The translations under genes and the position numbers were made by a program. A stretch of 37,337 nt of DNA, from contig JAZNBK010000062.1 of the NCBI GenBank assembly GCA_045587025.1, positions 1 to 37,337 on the forward strand, written 5' to 3'. The notes beneath the pieces were generated by a model, which was not told the origin of the DNA, did no database searches, and saw only the letters and a list, made by a program, of their open reading frames with translations. Shown one piece after another: positions 1 through 6,616 of this stretch; the first letter of the stretch is position 1, and every line of letters begins with the position of its first letter. The stretch comes from UBA1740 sp045587025. Lineage in GTDB: Bacteria; Bacillota; Clostridia; Oscillospirales; CAG-272.

Positions 1-96
1 CCCATATATAACCTGTCTCCGATATTTTGGTGAAAATACTATATGGTACTTGCAATTCCATTGTGTATGTGCTAAACTATCTGTGTCAAGTTTCAT
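1..96 (-). CDS. tnpA: IS200/IS605 transposase TnpA (Y1 HUH family), N-terminal 32 residues, cut by window edge
   Basis: The frame starts at ATG (complement of 94-96) and runs off base 1. The 32 visible residues contain HTQWNCKYHIVFSPKYRRQ, the hallmark N-terminus of IS200-type Y1 transposases (family knowledge). The HUH motif and the catalytic tyrosine lie outside the window, so activity cannot be judged. A strong AAAGGAGGA ribosome binding site precedes the start with 8 bases between. TnpA is a dimeric single-strand DNA transposase that cuts at hairpin ends and inserts 3' of a short target sequence. Confidence 0.9.
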   Translation of the reverse strand, partial: MKLDTDSLAHTQWNCKYHIVFSPKYRRQVIYG

Positions 97-104
97 TACT
101 TGAT

Positions 105-163
105 TCCTCCTTTTGCTTTTTTGTGCGGTTGGCGAACCTACTCTTATTATAGCAAAAGGAGGA
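105..163 (-). promoter_or_regulatory. tnpA leader: 13-bp inverted repeat that can sequester the ribosome binding site, with an internal -10 box
   Basis: Bases 105-117 (TCCTCCTTTTGCT) and 151-163 (AGCAAAAGGAGGA) are perfect inverted repeats. On the minus-strand RNA the downstream arm carries the tnpA Shine-Dalgarno sequence. A transcript entering from outside would pair it away. A TATAAT -10 box (complement of 146-151) lies just downstream of the first arm, so a transcript starting there would lack the pairing partner. Ribosome binding site masking is an established brake on IS200 transposition; the two-transcript reading is my inference. I see no good -35 box. Confidence 0.6.
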
Positions 164-195
164 TATTTTTTCTACTCATAGCTAAAGCTTTTTGG

Positions 196-218
196 AACCA
201 CCAGCACTGCTGGTGGTT
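196..218. repeat. IS end hairpin
   Basis: AACCACCAGC, loop ACT, GCTGGTGGTT: a perfect 10-bp palindrome with a 3-base loop. Its position upstream of tnpA fits the TnpA-recognised subterminal hairpin of the IS left end. The flanking run of T also lets it resemble a plus-strand terminator, but no plus-strand gene precedes it. Confidence 0.65.
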
Positions 219-259
219 TTCACGCCAACCTTTTCTTTGAAAATGTTGGCTATTACAAT

Positions 260-297
260 AAAAAATCTCGTTTTGTTTTTGCAAAACGAGATTTTTT
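260..297. terminator. Strong bidirectional terminator after the queT-Nudix operon
   Basis: A 16-bp perfect stem runs from AAAAAATCTCGTTTTG (260-275) to its complement (282-297) with a 6-base loop. Both arms end in runs of A or T, so it can work in either direction. It lies 2 bases past the stop codon of the Nudix gene on the minus strand. Confidence 0.85.
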
Positions 298-299
298 AA

Positions 300-770
300 T
301 TAGAGTGAAAGTTTTTTTCCATCTAAAACAGCTTCTATAAGGAGTTCGCCTGTGTATCTGAGCTTTAATGAAAAGAAAGGCCTGTTTTCTTCCAACAACC
401 TAAAAAAGATTTTATCTCCCTCCCAAATTGAAAGAGAATGAATATCCTTTTTGTTTACCCATACGGGTTCGCCTTCATTGCAAGATGTAATCTCCCCCGT
501 AAAATCATCAGACGTAAAAAGATGCATATATTCGGTAGGATAATTGTCCGAAATAAAGGTGACTATTCCTCTGAATTTATAAGAGAGAAGCGATAGTCCC
601 ACTTCCTCCTTAACCTCTCGTATCAAGCAGTCATCCGGAGATTCTCCATCTTCAAATTTTCCGCCTATTCCTATCCATTTATCTTTATTTACGTCATTTT
701 CCTTTTTTGTTCTGTGAAGCATAAGAAAGGAATCGTTTTTTTCAATATAGCATAAAGTAGTGTTTATCAT
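300..770 (-). CDS. Nudix hydrolase (MutT-like, 8-oxo-dGTP diphosphatase type)
   Basis: The 156-residue protein has a complete Nudix box at residues 37-59 (G37, E43, then REVKEEVGL at 51-59), matching GX5EX7REUXEEXGU. The family hydrolyses nucleoside diphosphates linked to another group, using Mg2+ bound by the REUXEE glutamates. The length is normal for a one-domain MutT-like enzyme. Its ATG overlaps the queT stop as ATGA (767-770), so translation is probably coupled to queT and thus under the preQ1 riboswitch. By sequence it would be called a generic 8-oxo-dGTP or oxidised-nucleotide phosphatase. The coupling suggests a possible link to queuosine or preQ1 metabolism, which is inference. Confidence 0.85.
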   Translation of the reverse strand: MINTTLCYIEKNDSFLMLHRTKKENDVNKDKWIGIGGKFEDGESPDDCLIREVKEEVGLSLLSYKFRGIVTFISDNYPTEYMHLFTSDDFTGEITSCNEGEPVWVNKKDIHSLSIWEGDKIFFRLLEENRPFFSLKLRYTGELLIEAVLDGKKLSL

Positions 771-1267
771 TTTTTCATATTTCTAAAAATTATATTTTTG
801 TTTTTATCGAGGACAAGATATAAAACCATTCCCAGTGCTCCGCATGAAATCAATTCGCCTATAAATATAAAAACAAAATGGACTAAGTAAGATTGCTCTA
901 AACCGTACACTTTAATAAGAATAAAAGGAACTATAAAAGAGTTTGATAAAATGTTCGGCAATACCGAAAGCCATTTGCTGCGCTTTCTTAACAAGTAACA
1001 GAAAACAGCGCCTATCAGTGTGGCAAAGCTCCCGAATATAATATCCCATACAGCGCACCCGGTTAAAAGATTTGATATAATACATCCAACAAACAGACCG
1101 GGTATTGCCGAAGGCGTAAAGCAGGGAAGTATTGCAAGCGCTTCTGACAATCTGAGCTGTATAGCGCCGTTCGCTAATCCCAAAATGTGTGAAATATAGG
1201 TTAGCAGAACATAAAGAGAGGCAATCATTGCGCTATAGGTGAGAGCATTTAATTTTTTTTGATACAT
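767..1267 (-). CDS. queT: Queuosine-precursor ECF transporter S component QueT
   Basis: This 166-residue, very hydrophobic protein has about five or six membrane segments and the QueT-family motif AIQLRLSEALAILPCFTP, followed by AIPGLFVGCIISNL. QueT is the substrate-binding S component of an energy-coupling-factor transporter that imports queuosine precursors such as preQ1; the EcfAA'T module is shared and is not in this window. The preQ1-I riboswitch directly upstream (1274-1316) independently supports the assignment. The start is the ATG 6 bases after the GGAG that closes the riboswitch. The gene overlaps the downstream Nudix gene by 4 bp. Confidence 0.92.
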   Translation of the reverse strand: MYQKKLNALTYSAMIASLYVLLTYISHILGLANGAIQLRLSEALAILPCFTPSAIPGLFVGCIISNLLTGCAVWDIIFGSFATLIGAVFCYLLRKRSKWLSVLPNILSNSFIVPFILIKVYGLEQSYLVHFVFIFIGELISCGALGMVLYLVLDKNKNIIFRNMKK

Positions 1268-1273
1268 TTTTTT

Positions 1274-1316
1274 CTCCTTTAGTTTTGTTTTAGGAGAGGA
1301 AGGTTTCGAACTCTCC
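1274..1316 (-). promoter_or_regulatory. preQ1-I riboswitch, translational type, controlling queT
   Basis: Read on the minus strand, P1 is GGAGAG (1316-1311) with CTCTCC (1298-1293). The 12-base loop TTCGAAACCTTC is followed by the A-rich tail TAAAACAAAACTAAAGGAG. The loop CCTT can pair with AAGG of the tail to form the H-type pseudoknot of class I preQ1 aptamers, and that AAGG is part of the queT Shine-Dalgarno sequence. Ligand binding would hide the ribosome binding site, turning queT and the coupled Nudix gene off when preQ1 is plentiful. The size (about 43 nt) and the A-rich tail match the class. No terminator hairpin is present, which fits translational control. Confidence 0.88.
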
Positions 1317-1327
1317 GTATATATTTT

Positions 1328-1333
1328 ATTATA
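1328..1333 (-). promoter_or_regulatory. Likely -10 box for the riboswitch-queT-Nudix transcript
   Basis: TATAAT on the minus strand lies about 12 bases before the first base of riboswitch P1, so a transcript starting 6-8 bases downstream would include the whole aptamer. There is no convincing -35 box at 17 bp. The box overlaps the stop codon of the upstream permease gene, from which read-through is also possible. Confidence 0.45.
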
Positions 1334-2231
1334 TTAATAAGCTTTCAAAATTAAGAAGGTCGAGTAAAATGCCGGACAATACTCCTATAATAAAAAGAAT
1401 TCCTACTATTTTGAGATTTTCTTTTATATGCTTATTCGTACGGAATAAAACTAAAACTCCAATTCCTGCCCCGACAAGCAGACCGGATAGCATTGCGCCT
1501 GCTGAAATTGCTCCCTCAATATATAGCTCAGTGATAGCGACCGAGGAAATGCAGTTCGGAATCAGACCTATAATAGCAGAAAAAATCTGCCCGACAATCG
1601 GTCTTCCTAAAATGAACGAGCTAAGCTTGTCCTCGCCTATGTAATGAATGGTTATATTCAAAGCAAAAGAAAAAACAAAAATAAAAGCAAAAACGTGAAG
1701 AGTATGATATAAAGAGGAACGAAGAATTCCATTTTGGCATTGACAGTGCTCGTCCTCACAAAGATGTTCTATTTCGTGTTCATGCTCCGCTTCGCTTTTT
1801 GTACGAAAGAGCAAATCTATGACAAAACCTGCGAGAATTGCTATCAAAAATTTTGTGGTCAAAATAATAAGTATATTTTTGAAAGGAACGTTTCGTGAAA
1901 TCATAACAGGCAGCATTTCGTCAGAGGTGGAAAGAAAAGCTGCTATTAACGTGCCGAGTGTAATAAGCTTTCCGGCATATAATGTGCTTGATAAAGCCGA
2001 GAAACCGCATTGTGGAATAATACCTGAAACAGAACCTATAAAAGGTCCGAATTTTCCGGAATGTTGAATTGCCGACAACATTTTTTCGTTCGTTTTATGT
2101 TCTATAAATTCCATTATTAAATAGGAAATAAATAAAAACGGCAACAAATGTATAGTATCTTTAATTGTATGAATCAGCAAATGAGGACAATCCGAAAAAA
2201 TTTGTTCTACCGATAGAAGAAAGCTGTGCAT
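1329..2231 (-). CDS. Putative heavy-metal or metalloid exporter permease (ArsP_2, 10-TM family)
   Basis: This 300-residue membrane protein has two similar halves. Each carries a membrane-embedded Pro-x-Cys motif: PQCGFS (residues 73-78) and PNCISS (225-230), each within a Gly-rich helix. This is the pattern of PF11449 (putative 10TM heavy-metal exporter), variously annotated as arsenic efflux or putative manganese transporter. Between the halves, about residues 147-166, lies a hydrophilic loop rich in His, Cys and acidic residues (H150, H152, H156, C158, H162, C163, C165), likely a metal sensor or chelator. The gene has its own promoter (2270-2298), divergent from cca. The substrate is unknown. 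Confidence 0.75.
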   Translation of the reverse strand: MHSFLLSVEQIFSDCPHLLIHTIKDTIHLLPFLFISYLIMEFIEHKTNEKMLSAIQHSGKFGPFIGSVSGIIPQCGFSALSSTLYAGKLITLGTLIAAFLSTSDEMLPVMISRNVPFKNILIILTTKFLIAILAGFVIDLLFRTKSEAEHEHEIEHLCEDEHCQCQNGILRSSLYHTLHVFAFIFVFSFALNITIHYIGEDKLSSFILGRPIVGQIFSAIIGLIPNCISSVAITELYIEGAISAGAMLSGLLVGAGIGVLVLFRTNKHIKENLKIVGILFIIGVLSGILLDLLNFESLLI

Positions 2232-2269
2232 AAGTTTTTCCTTTGTTTTGTTTTAAGTGCAACATTAAT

Positions 2270-2298
2270 ATAATAATACTTTTTTGCCTGTTTGTCAA
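2270..2298 (-). promoter_or_regulatory. SigA-type promoter of the permease gene
   Basis: On the minus strand: TTGACA (complement of 2293-2298), 17-base spacer, TATTAT (complement of 2270-2275). It lies 39 bases before the permease ATG and is divergent from the cca promoter. Confidence 0.8.
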
Positions 2299-2316
2299 GA
2301 TTTATAGCTAAATTGA

Positions 2317-2345
2317 TTGAATTTTTGCATAAGATATGTTATATT
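2317..2345 (+). promoter_or_regulatory. SigA-type promoter of cca
   Basis: TTGAAT (2317-2322), 17-base spacer, TATATT (2340-2345). It lies inside the frame that could be opened by a TTG at 2292, which is a reason to place the cca start downstream at 2376. Confidence 0.75.
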
Positions 2346-2375
2346 ATAGTTGAAATAAAAAAGTGTGGAGAAAAA

Positions 2376-3605
2376 ATGGATAATTATATTTTTCCAAGCG
2401 TAAAAATCGAATTACCCGATTATATTTCAAAAATAATGAATATGCTTCAGGCGAAAGGATATGAGGCGTATATTATTGGCGGATGTGTCCGTGATTTTAT
2501 AATGGGACGCGAGCCGAGCGATTTTGATATGGCGACCAATGCAACTCCTGATGAGATGCTATCCGTCTTTGAAGAGTTTAAGGTTATTAAAACGGGTATA
2601 AAGCACGGTACTCTCACCGTCTTTTATGAAAAAGATTCGGTTGAAATAACTACGTATCGCATAGACGGCGAATATTTTGACAGCCGCCATCCCGACGGGG
2701 TTTCTTTTACTCGGTCATTGAGGGAAGATGCCGACAGACGTGATTTTACTATAAACGCAATCGCCTATAACGAAAAAACAGGTATTGTCGATTACCACGA
2801 CGGTTTGTCAGATATCAAAGAAAAGAGTATTAGGGCGGTAGGCGAAGCGGATAAAAGATTTAAGGAGGATGCACTCAGAATATTAAGAGCGTTGAGGTTT
2901 TCTTCCACGCTCGGATTTGATATCGAAAAAGAAACGTTAAAAGCAGCTCGAAAAAACGCAAAATTGCTACAAAATATCTCGGCAGAAAGAATACTTGTCG
3001 AAATCAACAAGTTGTTTCTTGGCAGAAATGCAAGGGAAGTAGTTGAGAGAAATTCTGATATTCTTTCTTTCGTTTCTGAAATTTTATTTAACTCAGCCGA
3101 AAGGAAGCTTAACAAGCTGGAAGGTTTTACAGAGAATTTAAGTATAATATACACAATTTTATTAAATGACTCCTCTTTCTTCGACGCGGAAGAAGAATTG
3201 ACGAAATTAAAATTTTCGAATAGCGATAAAAAGAGAATTTTGTCTTTGTTACGTCTTGTAAAAAAAGATATCCCTGAAAACAAGATAGAATTAAAGAAAT
3301 TGATTTCAGAGGCGGAAAAGGACCTTTTTTACGACTATTTTGAATATTACAATTTAATAGGCGCCAACATTGAAGAATTGAGAGAAAACTTTGAGCAGAT
3401 ATGCAAAAATGAGGAATGTTGCTTTATTGGCGAATTAGATATAAACGGAACTGATATCGTTAATCTCGGAATTAAAGACGGCAAGAAGATCGGCGAAATT
3501 CTAAAGCAAGTACTTGACGCTGTAATCTGCGAAAAAACGGCAAATAAAAAAGAAGAGCTTATAAGATATATTAAAGAGAATAATTATTTTGAGTTGTCAG
3601 ATTAA
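2376..3605 (+). CDS. cca: CCA tRNA nucleotidyltransferase (class II)
   Basis: The enzyme adds or repairs the CCA tail of tRNAs from CTP and ATP. The 409-residue product has the class II nucleotidyltransferase head: GGCVRD at residues 35-40, catalytic aspartates in SDFDMATNA (D49, D51), and RRDFTINA, which begins the nucleotide-recognition region. These are followed by a helical body. The frame can be extended to a TTG at 2292, but a promoter sits inside that extension and the ATG at 2376 has a GGAG sequence 5 bases before it, so 2376 is preferred. It is a single-gene unit that ends at a shared terminator. The C-terminal tail is divergent, as is common for this family. Confidence 0.92.
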   Translation: MDNYIFPSVKIELPDYISKIMNMLQAKGYEAYIIGGCVRDFIMGREPSDFDMATNATPDEMLSVFEEFKVIKTGIKHGTLTVFYEKDSVEITTYRIDGEYFDSRHPDGVSFTRSLREDADRRDFTINAIAYNEKTGIVDYHDGLSDIKEKSIRAVGEADKRFKEDALRILRALRFSSTLGFDIEKETLKAARKNAKLLQNISAERILVEINKLFLGRNAREVVERNSDILSFVSEILFNSAERKLNKLEGFTENLSIIYTILLNDSSFFDAEEELTKLKFSNSDKKRILSLLRLVKKDIPENKIELKKLISEAEKDLFYDYFEYYNLIGANIEELRENFEQICKNEECCFIGELDINGTDIVNLGIKDGKKIGEILKQVLDAVICEKTANKKEELIRYIKENNYFELSD

Positions 3606-3610
3606 ATCAA

Positions 3611-3646
3611 AAAATGCGTGCTTTCCAATTGGAAAACACGCATTTT
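3611..3646. terminator. Shared terminator between convergent cca and uxaA
   Basis: AAAATGCGTG (3611-3620) pairs with CACGCATTTT (3637-3646), with an inner TTTCC/GGAAA helix around AATT. Both ends are A/T runs. The T run is longer in the minus-strand direction (after uxaA) than after cca, so it is likely bidirectional but better for uxaA. Confidence 0.85.
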
Positions 3647-3654
3647 CTAATATA

Positions 3655-5025
3655 TTAAAGGGTAACGCCGTCTTTGAAAATGGAGATTTCGGAGTAACCG
3701 TTTTCCTCGTTTTTCGTCTGCTTTCCGCTCGCAACCTCGATTATATAGTCAAGAAGATCGTTTGTGGGATCTATATCTTCAAGAATTGGCGAAGCGTCGA
3801 AATCTATCCACGATTTCTTTCTTTCGGCAAGAGAATGGTTAGTCGCAATCTTAACGGTAGGAACTGCGCCGCCAACGGGAGTACCTCTACCCGTGGTGAA
3901 GAGAATTATATGTACGCCCGCAGCCATAAGATTTGTTATAGCAACGATGTCGTTACCGGGCCCATTCAAAAGTGAAAGACCATTCTTTGTGAGTACGTCT
4001 CCGTAGTCAAGCACGTCCACGACGGGAGATAATCCGCCCTTTTGAACGCAACCGAGAGATTTTTCTTCCAGGGTAGTGATGCCGCCCGCCTTGTTTCCGG
4101 GCGAGGGGTTTTCATAAATAACCTGGTTGTGTCTCGTATAATAATCCTTAAAGTCATTTATCAAGCTTACGGTTTTGTCAAAAACCTCGCGGTTTATACA
4201 TCTCTGCATCAAAAGGTGTTCTGCTCCGAACATTTCAGGAACCTCAGTGAGAACACAGCTTCCGCCATAGGAAATCAAGAGGTCGGAAAGGCGTCCTACG
4301 AGAGGATTTCCCGTGATTCCGCTATATCCGTCGCTACCGCCGCATTTTAATCCGAGCTTAAGCTTGGAGATAGGCAAAGGAACTCTCTTAAAGGTATCAG
4401 CGTAGCTCTTTAATTCCTCGATTAAGCGTACGCCTTCTTTGATATCATCGTCAAAATCCTGAGTGTTCAAGAATTTTACTCTCTTTTCGTTGTAATCACC
4501 GAGAATGGTTTTGAAAAGAGGAATATTGTTGTTTTCACAACCAAGACCGAGCACAAGTACGCCTGCGGCGTTAGGATGATTGACCATACCGCGAAGGATT
4601 TTTTGGGTTAACAGCTGGTCGTCGCCGAGCTGTGAGCAACCAAAGGGATGAGGGAAGTGCTTTGCACCTGTTAATTGTGAAAGCTTTTCAGCAACTTTGT
4701 TTACACATCCTACAGTATTAACAATCCAAATATCATTTCTGATACCTACGTCGCCGTTCTCTCTGACATATCCCATAAACGTTTTGTCACATTCAAGCGG
4801 CTTTACGTCGTCAAAAACAGGATTATACTCGTATGTAAGATTTCCGCTAAGATTAGTTTTTACGTTGTGCGTGTGAACGTGCTCACCTTTTTTTATATCG
4901 GCGGTAGCGTGACCGATAGGGCAGCCGTATTTTATGATGTTTTCGCCCGCTTTGATATCTCTTGACGCATACTTATGTCCGTCGTTAAGATTTATATCAA
5001 CGTTATCTAAATTAGTTATTTTCAT
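3655..5025 (-). CDS. uxaA: Altronate dehydratase (UxaA family)
   Basis: UxaA dehydrates D-altronate to 2-keto-3-deoxygluconate, a step of galacturonate breakdown. The 456-residue protein has an N-terminal SAF domain (about residues 1-70, with GCPIGHATADIKKGEHV) and the long UxaA/GarD C-terminal domain, with NGDVGIRNDIWIVNTVGC, CGGSDGYSGITGNP and FTTGRGTP. It is slightly shorter than the E. coli enzyme (about 495). It is the last gene of its operon: the ATG lies 14 bases inside the end of uxaB, with GAGGTGG as ribosome binding site. The neighbour uxaB makes its substrate. A related galactarate or other sugar-acid dehydratase is possible, but the uxaB pairing argues for altronate. Confidence 0.9.
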   Translation of the reverse strand: MKITNLDNVDINLNDGHKYASRDIKAGENIIKYGCPIGHATADIKKGEHVHTHNVKTNLSGNLTYEYNPVFDDVKPLECDKTFMGYVRENGDVGIRNDIWIVNTVGCVNKVAEKLSQLTGAKHFPHPFGCSQLGDDQLLTQKILRGMVNHPNAAGVLVLGLGCENNNIPLFKTILGDYNEKRVKFLNTQDFDDDIKEGVRLIEELKSYADTFKRVPLPISKLKLGLKCGGSDGYSGITGNPLVGRLSDLLISYGGSCVLTEVPEMFGAEHLLMQRCINREVFDKTVSLINDFKDYYTRHNQVIYENPSPGNKAGGITTLEEKSLGCVQKGGLSPVVDVLDYGDVLTKNGLSLLNGPGNDIVAITNLMAAGVHIILFTTGRGTPVGGAVPTVKIATNHSLAERKKSWIDFDASPILEDIDPTNDLLDYIIEVASGKQTKNEENGYSEISIFKDGVTL

Positions 5026-6310
5026 ATTTTACCACCTCGTCGTATAAGAATGAAAGATCTTCGTCCCAAAGCGCAGTGTTAGCGAGAATTTCCTTCGTGG
5101 ATGAGTTCTTCATAAATGCTGCTACATCGGGAGCGTCATTTACCATATCGGTTTTATAGAATTCAATTAATTTCGCGAAAGCGAAAATAAGAGTTTCGGG
5201 CATCTTCTGGTATCTCTTGATGTATTCAAGAATAGAGGGAAGCACTCTTACCTTAAATTTGCTTACAGAGTTTAACGCGATAGAAGAAAGAAAATGCTTG
5301 ATGTAGGGATTCGCAAAACGCTCGATTACGCTGTCGGCGTAAGAAATCAACTCTTCCTTCGGAAGATCAAGCGTCGGAATAATTTCATCATAAACGCATT
5401 TTTTAATGTGTGTAAGCGTCTTTTCGTTATCAATACAGCTCTTTACCGTATCAAATTCCTCCAAGAGCGCGAAGGGAACAAGAGAGGTGTGAGCGCCGTT
5501 AAGAATCCTTACCTTTCTCGTGCGATACATATCAAGACAATCTGTAACGATAATATTAAGATTAACTTTATCAAAGGGAATTTCCTTAAGTATGGACTGA
5601 GGTCCTTCGATTACCCAGAGATGGAAATATTCGGAAGTATTAACCAAATTGTCCTCGTAACCGAGGTCGAGCTGCTCGTCCTTGGGATAACCTGTATTTA
5701 TACGGTCAACCAAGGTGTTGCAGAAGATATTATCCTTTTCAACCCACGCTTTGAAATCTTCGCCGTAATTCCAGAGGTCTGCATACTGAAGTATGATTTT
5801 CTTAAGAGTTGCGCCGTTTTTGTCTATTAATTCGCAGGGGAGGAATATAAATCCGTTAAGACCAAGGTCAAATCGCTTTTTAAGAAGAAGAGTAACCTTT
5901 GCAGGAAAGGATGCGGGGGGAGTATCTGTCGAAAGGTCAGACGCATTAAAGGTGATTCCTGATTCCGTTGTGTTTGAAACGATAAATCTGAAATCGGGGT
6001 TCTCGGCAAGCTTTAAATAAGCGGCGAAATCTTCGTAGGGCTTTACACAGCGGGAAATAACGTCGACGATCTGCTTTTCTACACCTTCAACGCCACGGAT
6101 AACGTGAGTGTAGAGGCAATCCTGAGCGGAAAGCATATCACACATTCCTTTTTCGATCGGCTGTACGACAACTACGTTACCGTTGAAGTCGCTTTTATCA
6201 TTTACTGCTTGAAGTATCCAATCGACGAAACCGCGTAAAAAACCGCCCTCTCCGAACTGAATCACCCTCTCGGGTCTATTTACAGGGGACTTGAATTCGT
6301 TAATTTTCAT
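5012..6310 (-). CDS. uxaB: Tagaturonate reductase / altronate oxidoreductase
   Basis: UxaB reduces D-tagaturonate to D-altronate with NADH. The 432-residue product belongs to the long-chain mannitol/polyol dehydrogenase family. The N-terminal Rossmann motif is FGEGGFLRGF (residues 19-28). The family active-site motif K-x4-N-x2-H is complete (K266, N271, H274 in RKVRILNGAH). It is somewhat shorter than E. coli UxaB (about 483). The ATG has GGAGG 7 bases upstream. A fructuronate reductase (UxuB) or mannitol dehydrogenase cannot be excluded by motif alone, but the overlap with uxaA supports the galacturonate branch. uxaC, kdgK and kdgA are not in the window. Confidence 0.88.
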   Translation of the reverse strand: MKINEFKSPVNRPERVIQFGEGGFLRGFVDWILQAVNDKSDFNGNVVVVQPIEKGMCDMLSAQDCLYTHVIRGVEGVEKQIVDVISRCVKPYEDFAAYLKLAENPDFRFIVSNTTESGITFNASDLSTDTPPASFPAKVTLLLKKRFDLGLNGFIFLPCELIDKNGATLKKIILQYADLWNYGEDFKAWVEKDNIFCNTLVDRINTGYPKDEQLDLGYEDNLVNTSEYFHLWVIEGPQSILKEIPFDKVNLNIIVTDCLDMYRTRKVRILNGAHTSLVPFALLEEFDTVKSCIDNEKTLTHIKKCVYDEIIPTLDLPKEELISYADSVIERFANPYIKHFLSSIALNSVSKFKVRVLPSILEYIKRYQKMPETLIFAFAKLIEFYKTDMVNDAPDVAAFMKNSSTKEILANTALWDEDLSFLYDEVVKYENN

Positions 6311-6330
6311 ATAATACCTCCGATAAGTTT

Positions 6331-6606
6331 TTATATATTAATTTTTGTTTTATAAGAATCTTTTGTAATTAAGGTTAAATCGGCGTATGGTTCACCATCT
6401 TCTTTTAGCGAAAGATAATCCATAATATCTTCTATTTCGCACTTTAAATATTGGCAGATTAGTAAATATGTATCTGACAAAAGGATTCTGTTGGTTTTAA
6501 TCTTTTCAATTTCACTTTTCGATAAGTTTAGATCCCGTTGCATTTTTGAAATTGAAATTTTGCGTTCCCGCAGAAGCTTGTTCAATTTGTAATATCGAAG
6601 AACCAT
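6331..6606 (-). CDS. Small XRE/Cro-CI-type DNA-binding regulator (HTH_26)
   Basis: The 91-residue protein is essentially one helix-turn-helix: LNKLLRERKISISKMQRDLN, then LSKSEIEKIKTNRI as the recognition-helix region, then helices ending in LKCEIEDIMDYL, the usual end of the Cro/CI-like HTH_26 fold (PF13443). It lacks a sensor domain, though the last 25 residues are an extra tail. It sits between the amidohydrolase and uxaB in the same direction with 10- and 20-base gaps, so it probably regulates this operon. There is no good Shine-Dalgarno sequence, so its translation may depend on the upstream gene. Confidence 0.8.
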   Translation of the reverse strand: MVLRYYKLNKLLRERKISISKMQRDLNLSKSEIEKIKTNRILLSDTYLLICQYLKCEIEDIMDYLSLKEDGEPYADLTLITKDSYKTKINI

Positions 6607-6616
6607 ACTAAAACAA

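Larger units (their letters stand above)
1..218 (-). mobile_element. IS200/IS605-family element, 5' end only
   Basis: The start of an IS200-type transposase gene, its leader and a 10-bp palindrome (196-218) are arranged as in the left end of IS200/IS605 elements, which move as single strands and have subterminal hairpins instead of terminal inverted repeats. The rest of the element lies beyond base 1. The outer border cannot be fixed from one side; it probably lies within a few tens of bases to the right of the hairpin, before the terminator at 260. Confidence 0.75.

Noticed and set aside
2292..2375. TTG-initiated N-terminal extension of cca
   Set aside because: The cca promoter (2317-2345) lies inside it, and the ATG at 2376 has a Shine-Dalgarno sequence and the family N-terminus.
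2792..3283. 163-codon minus-strand frame inside cca
   Set aside because: It is the complement of a certain gene, with low-complexity Ser/Leu/Phe composition typical of antisense reading.
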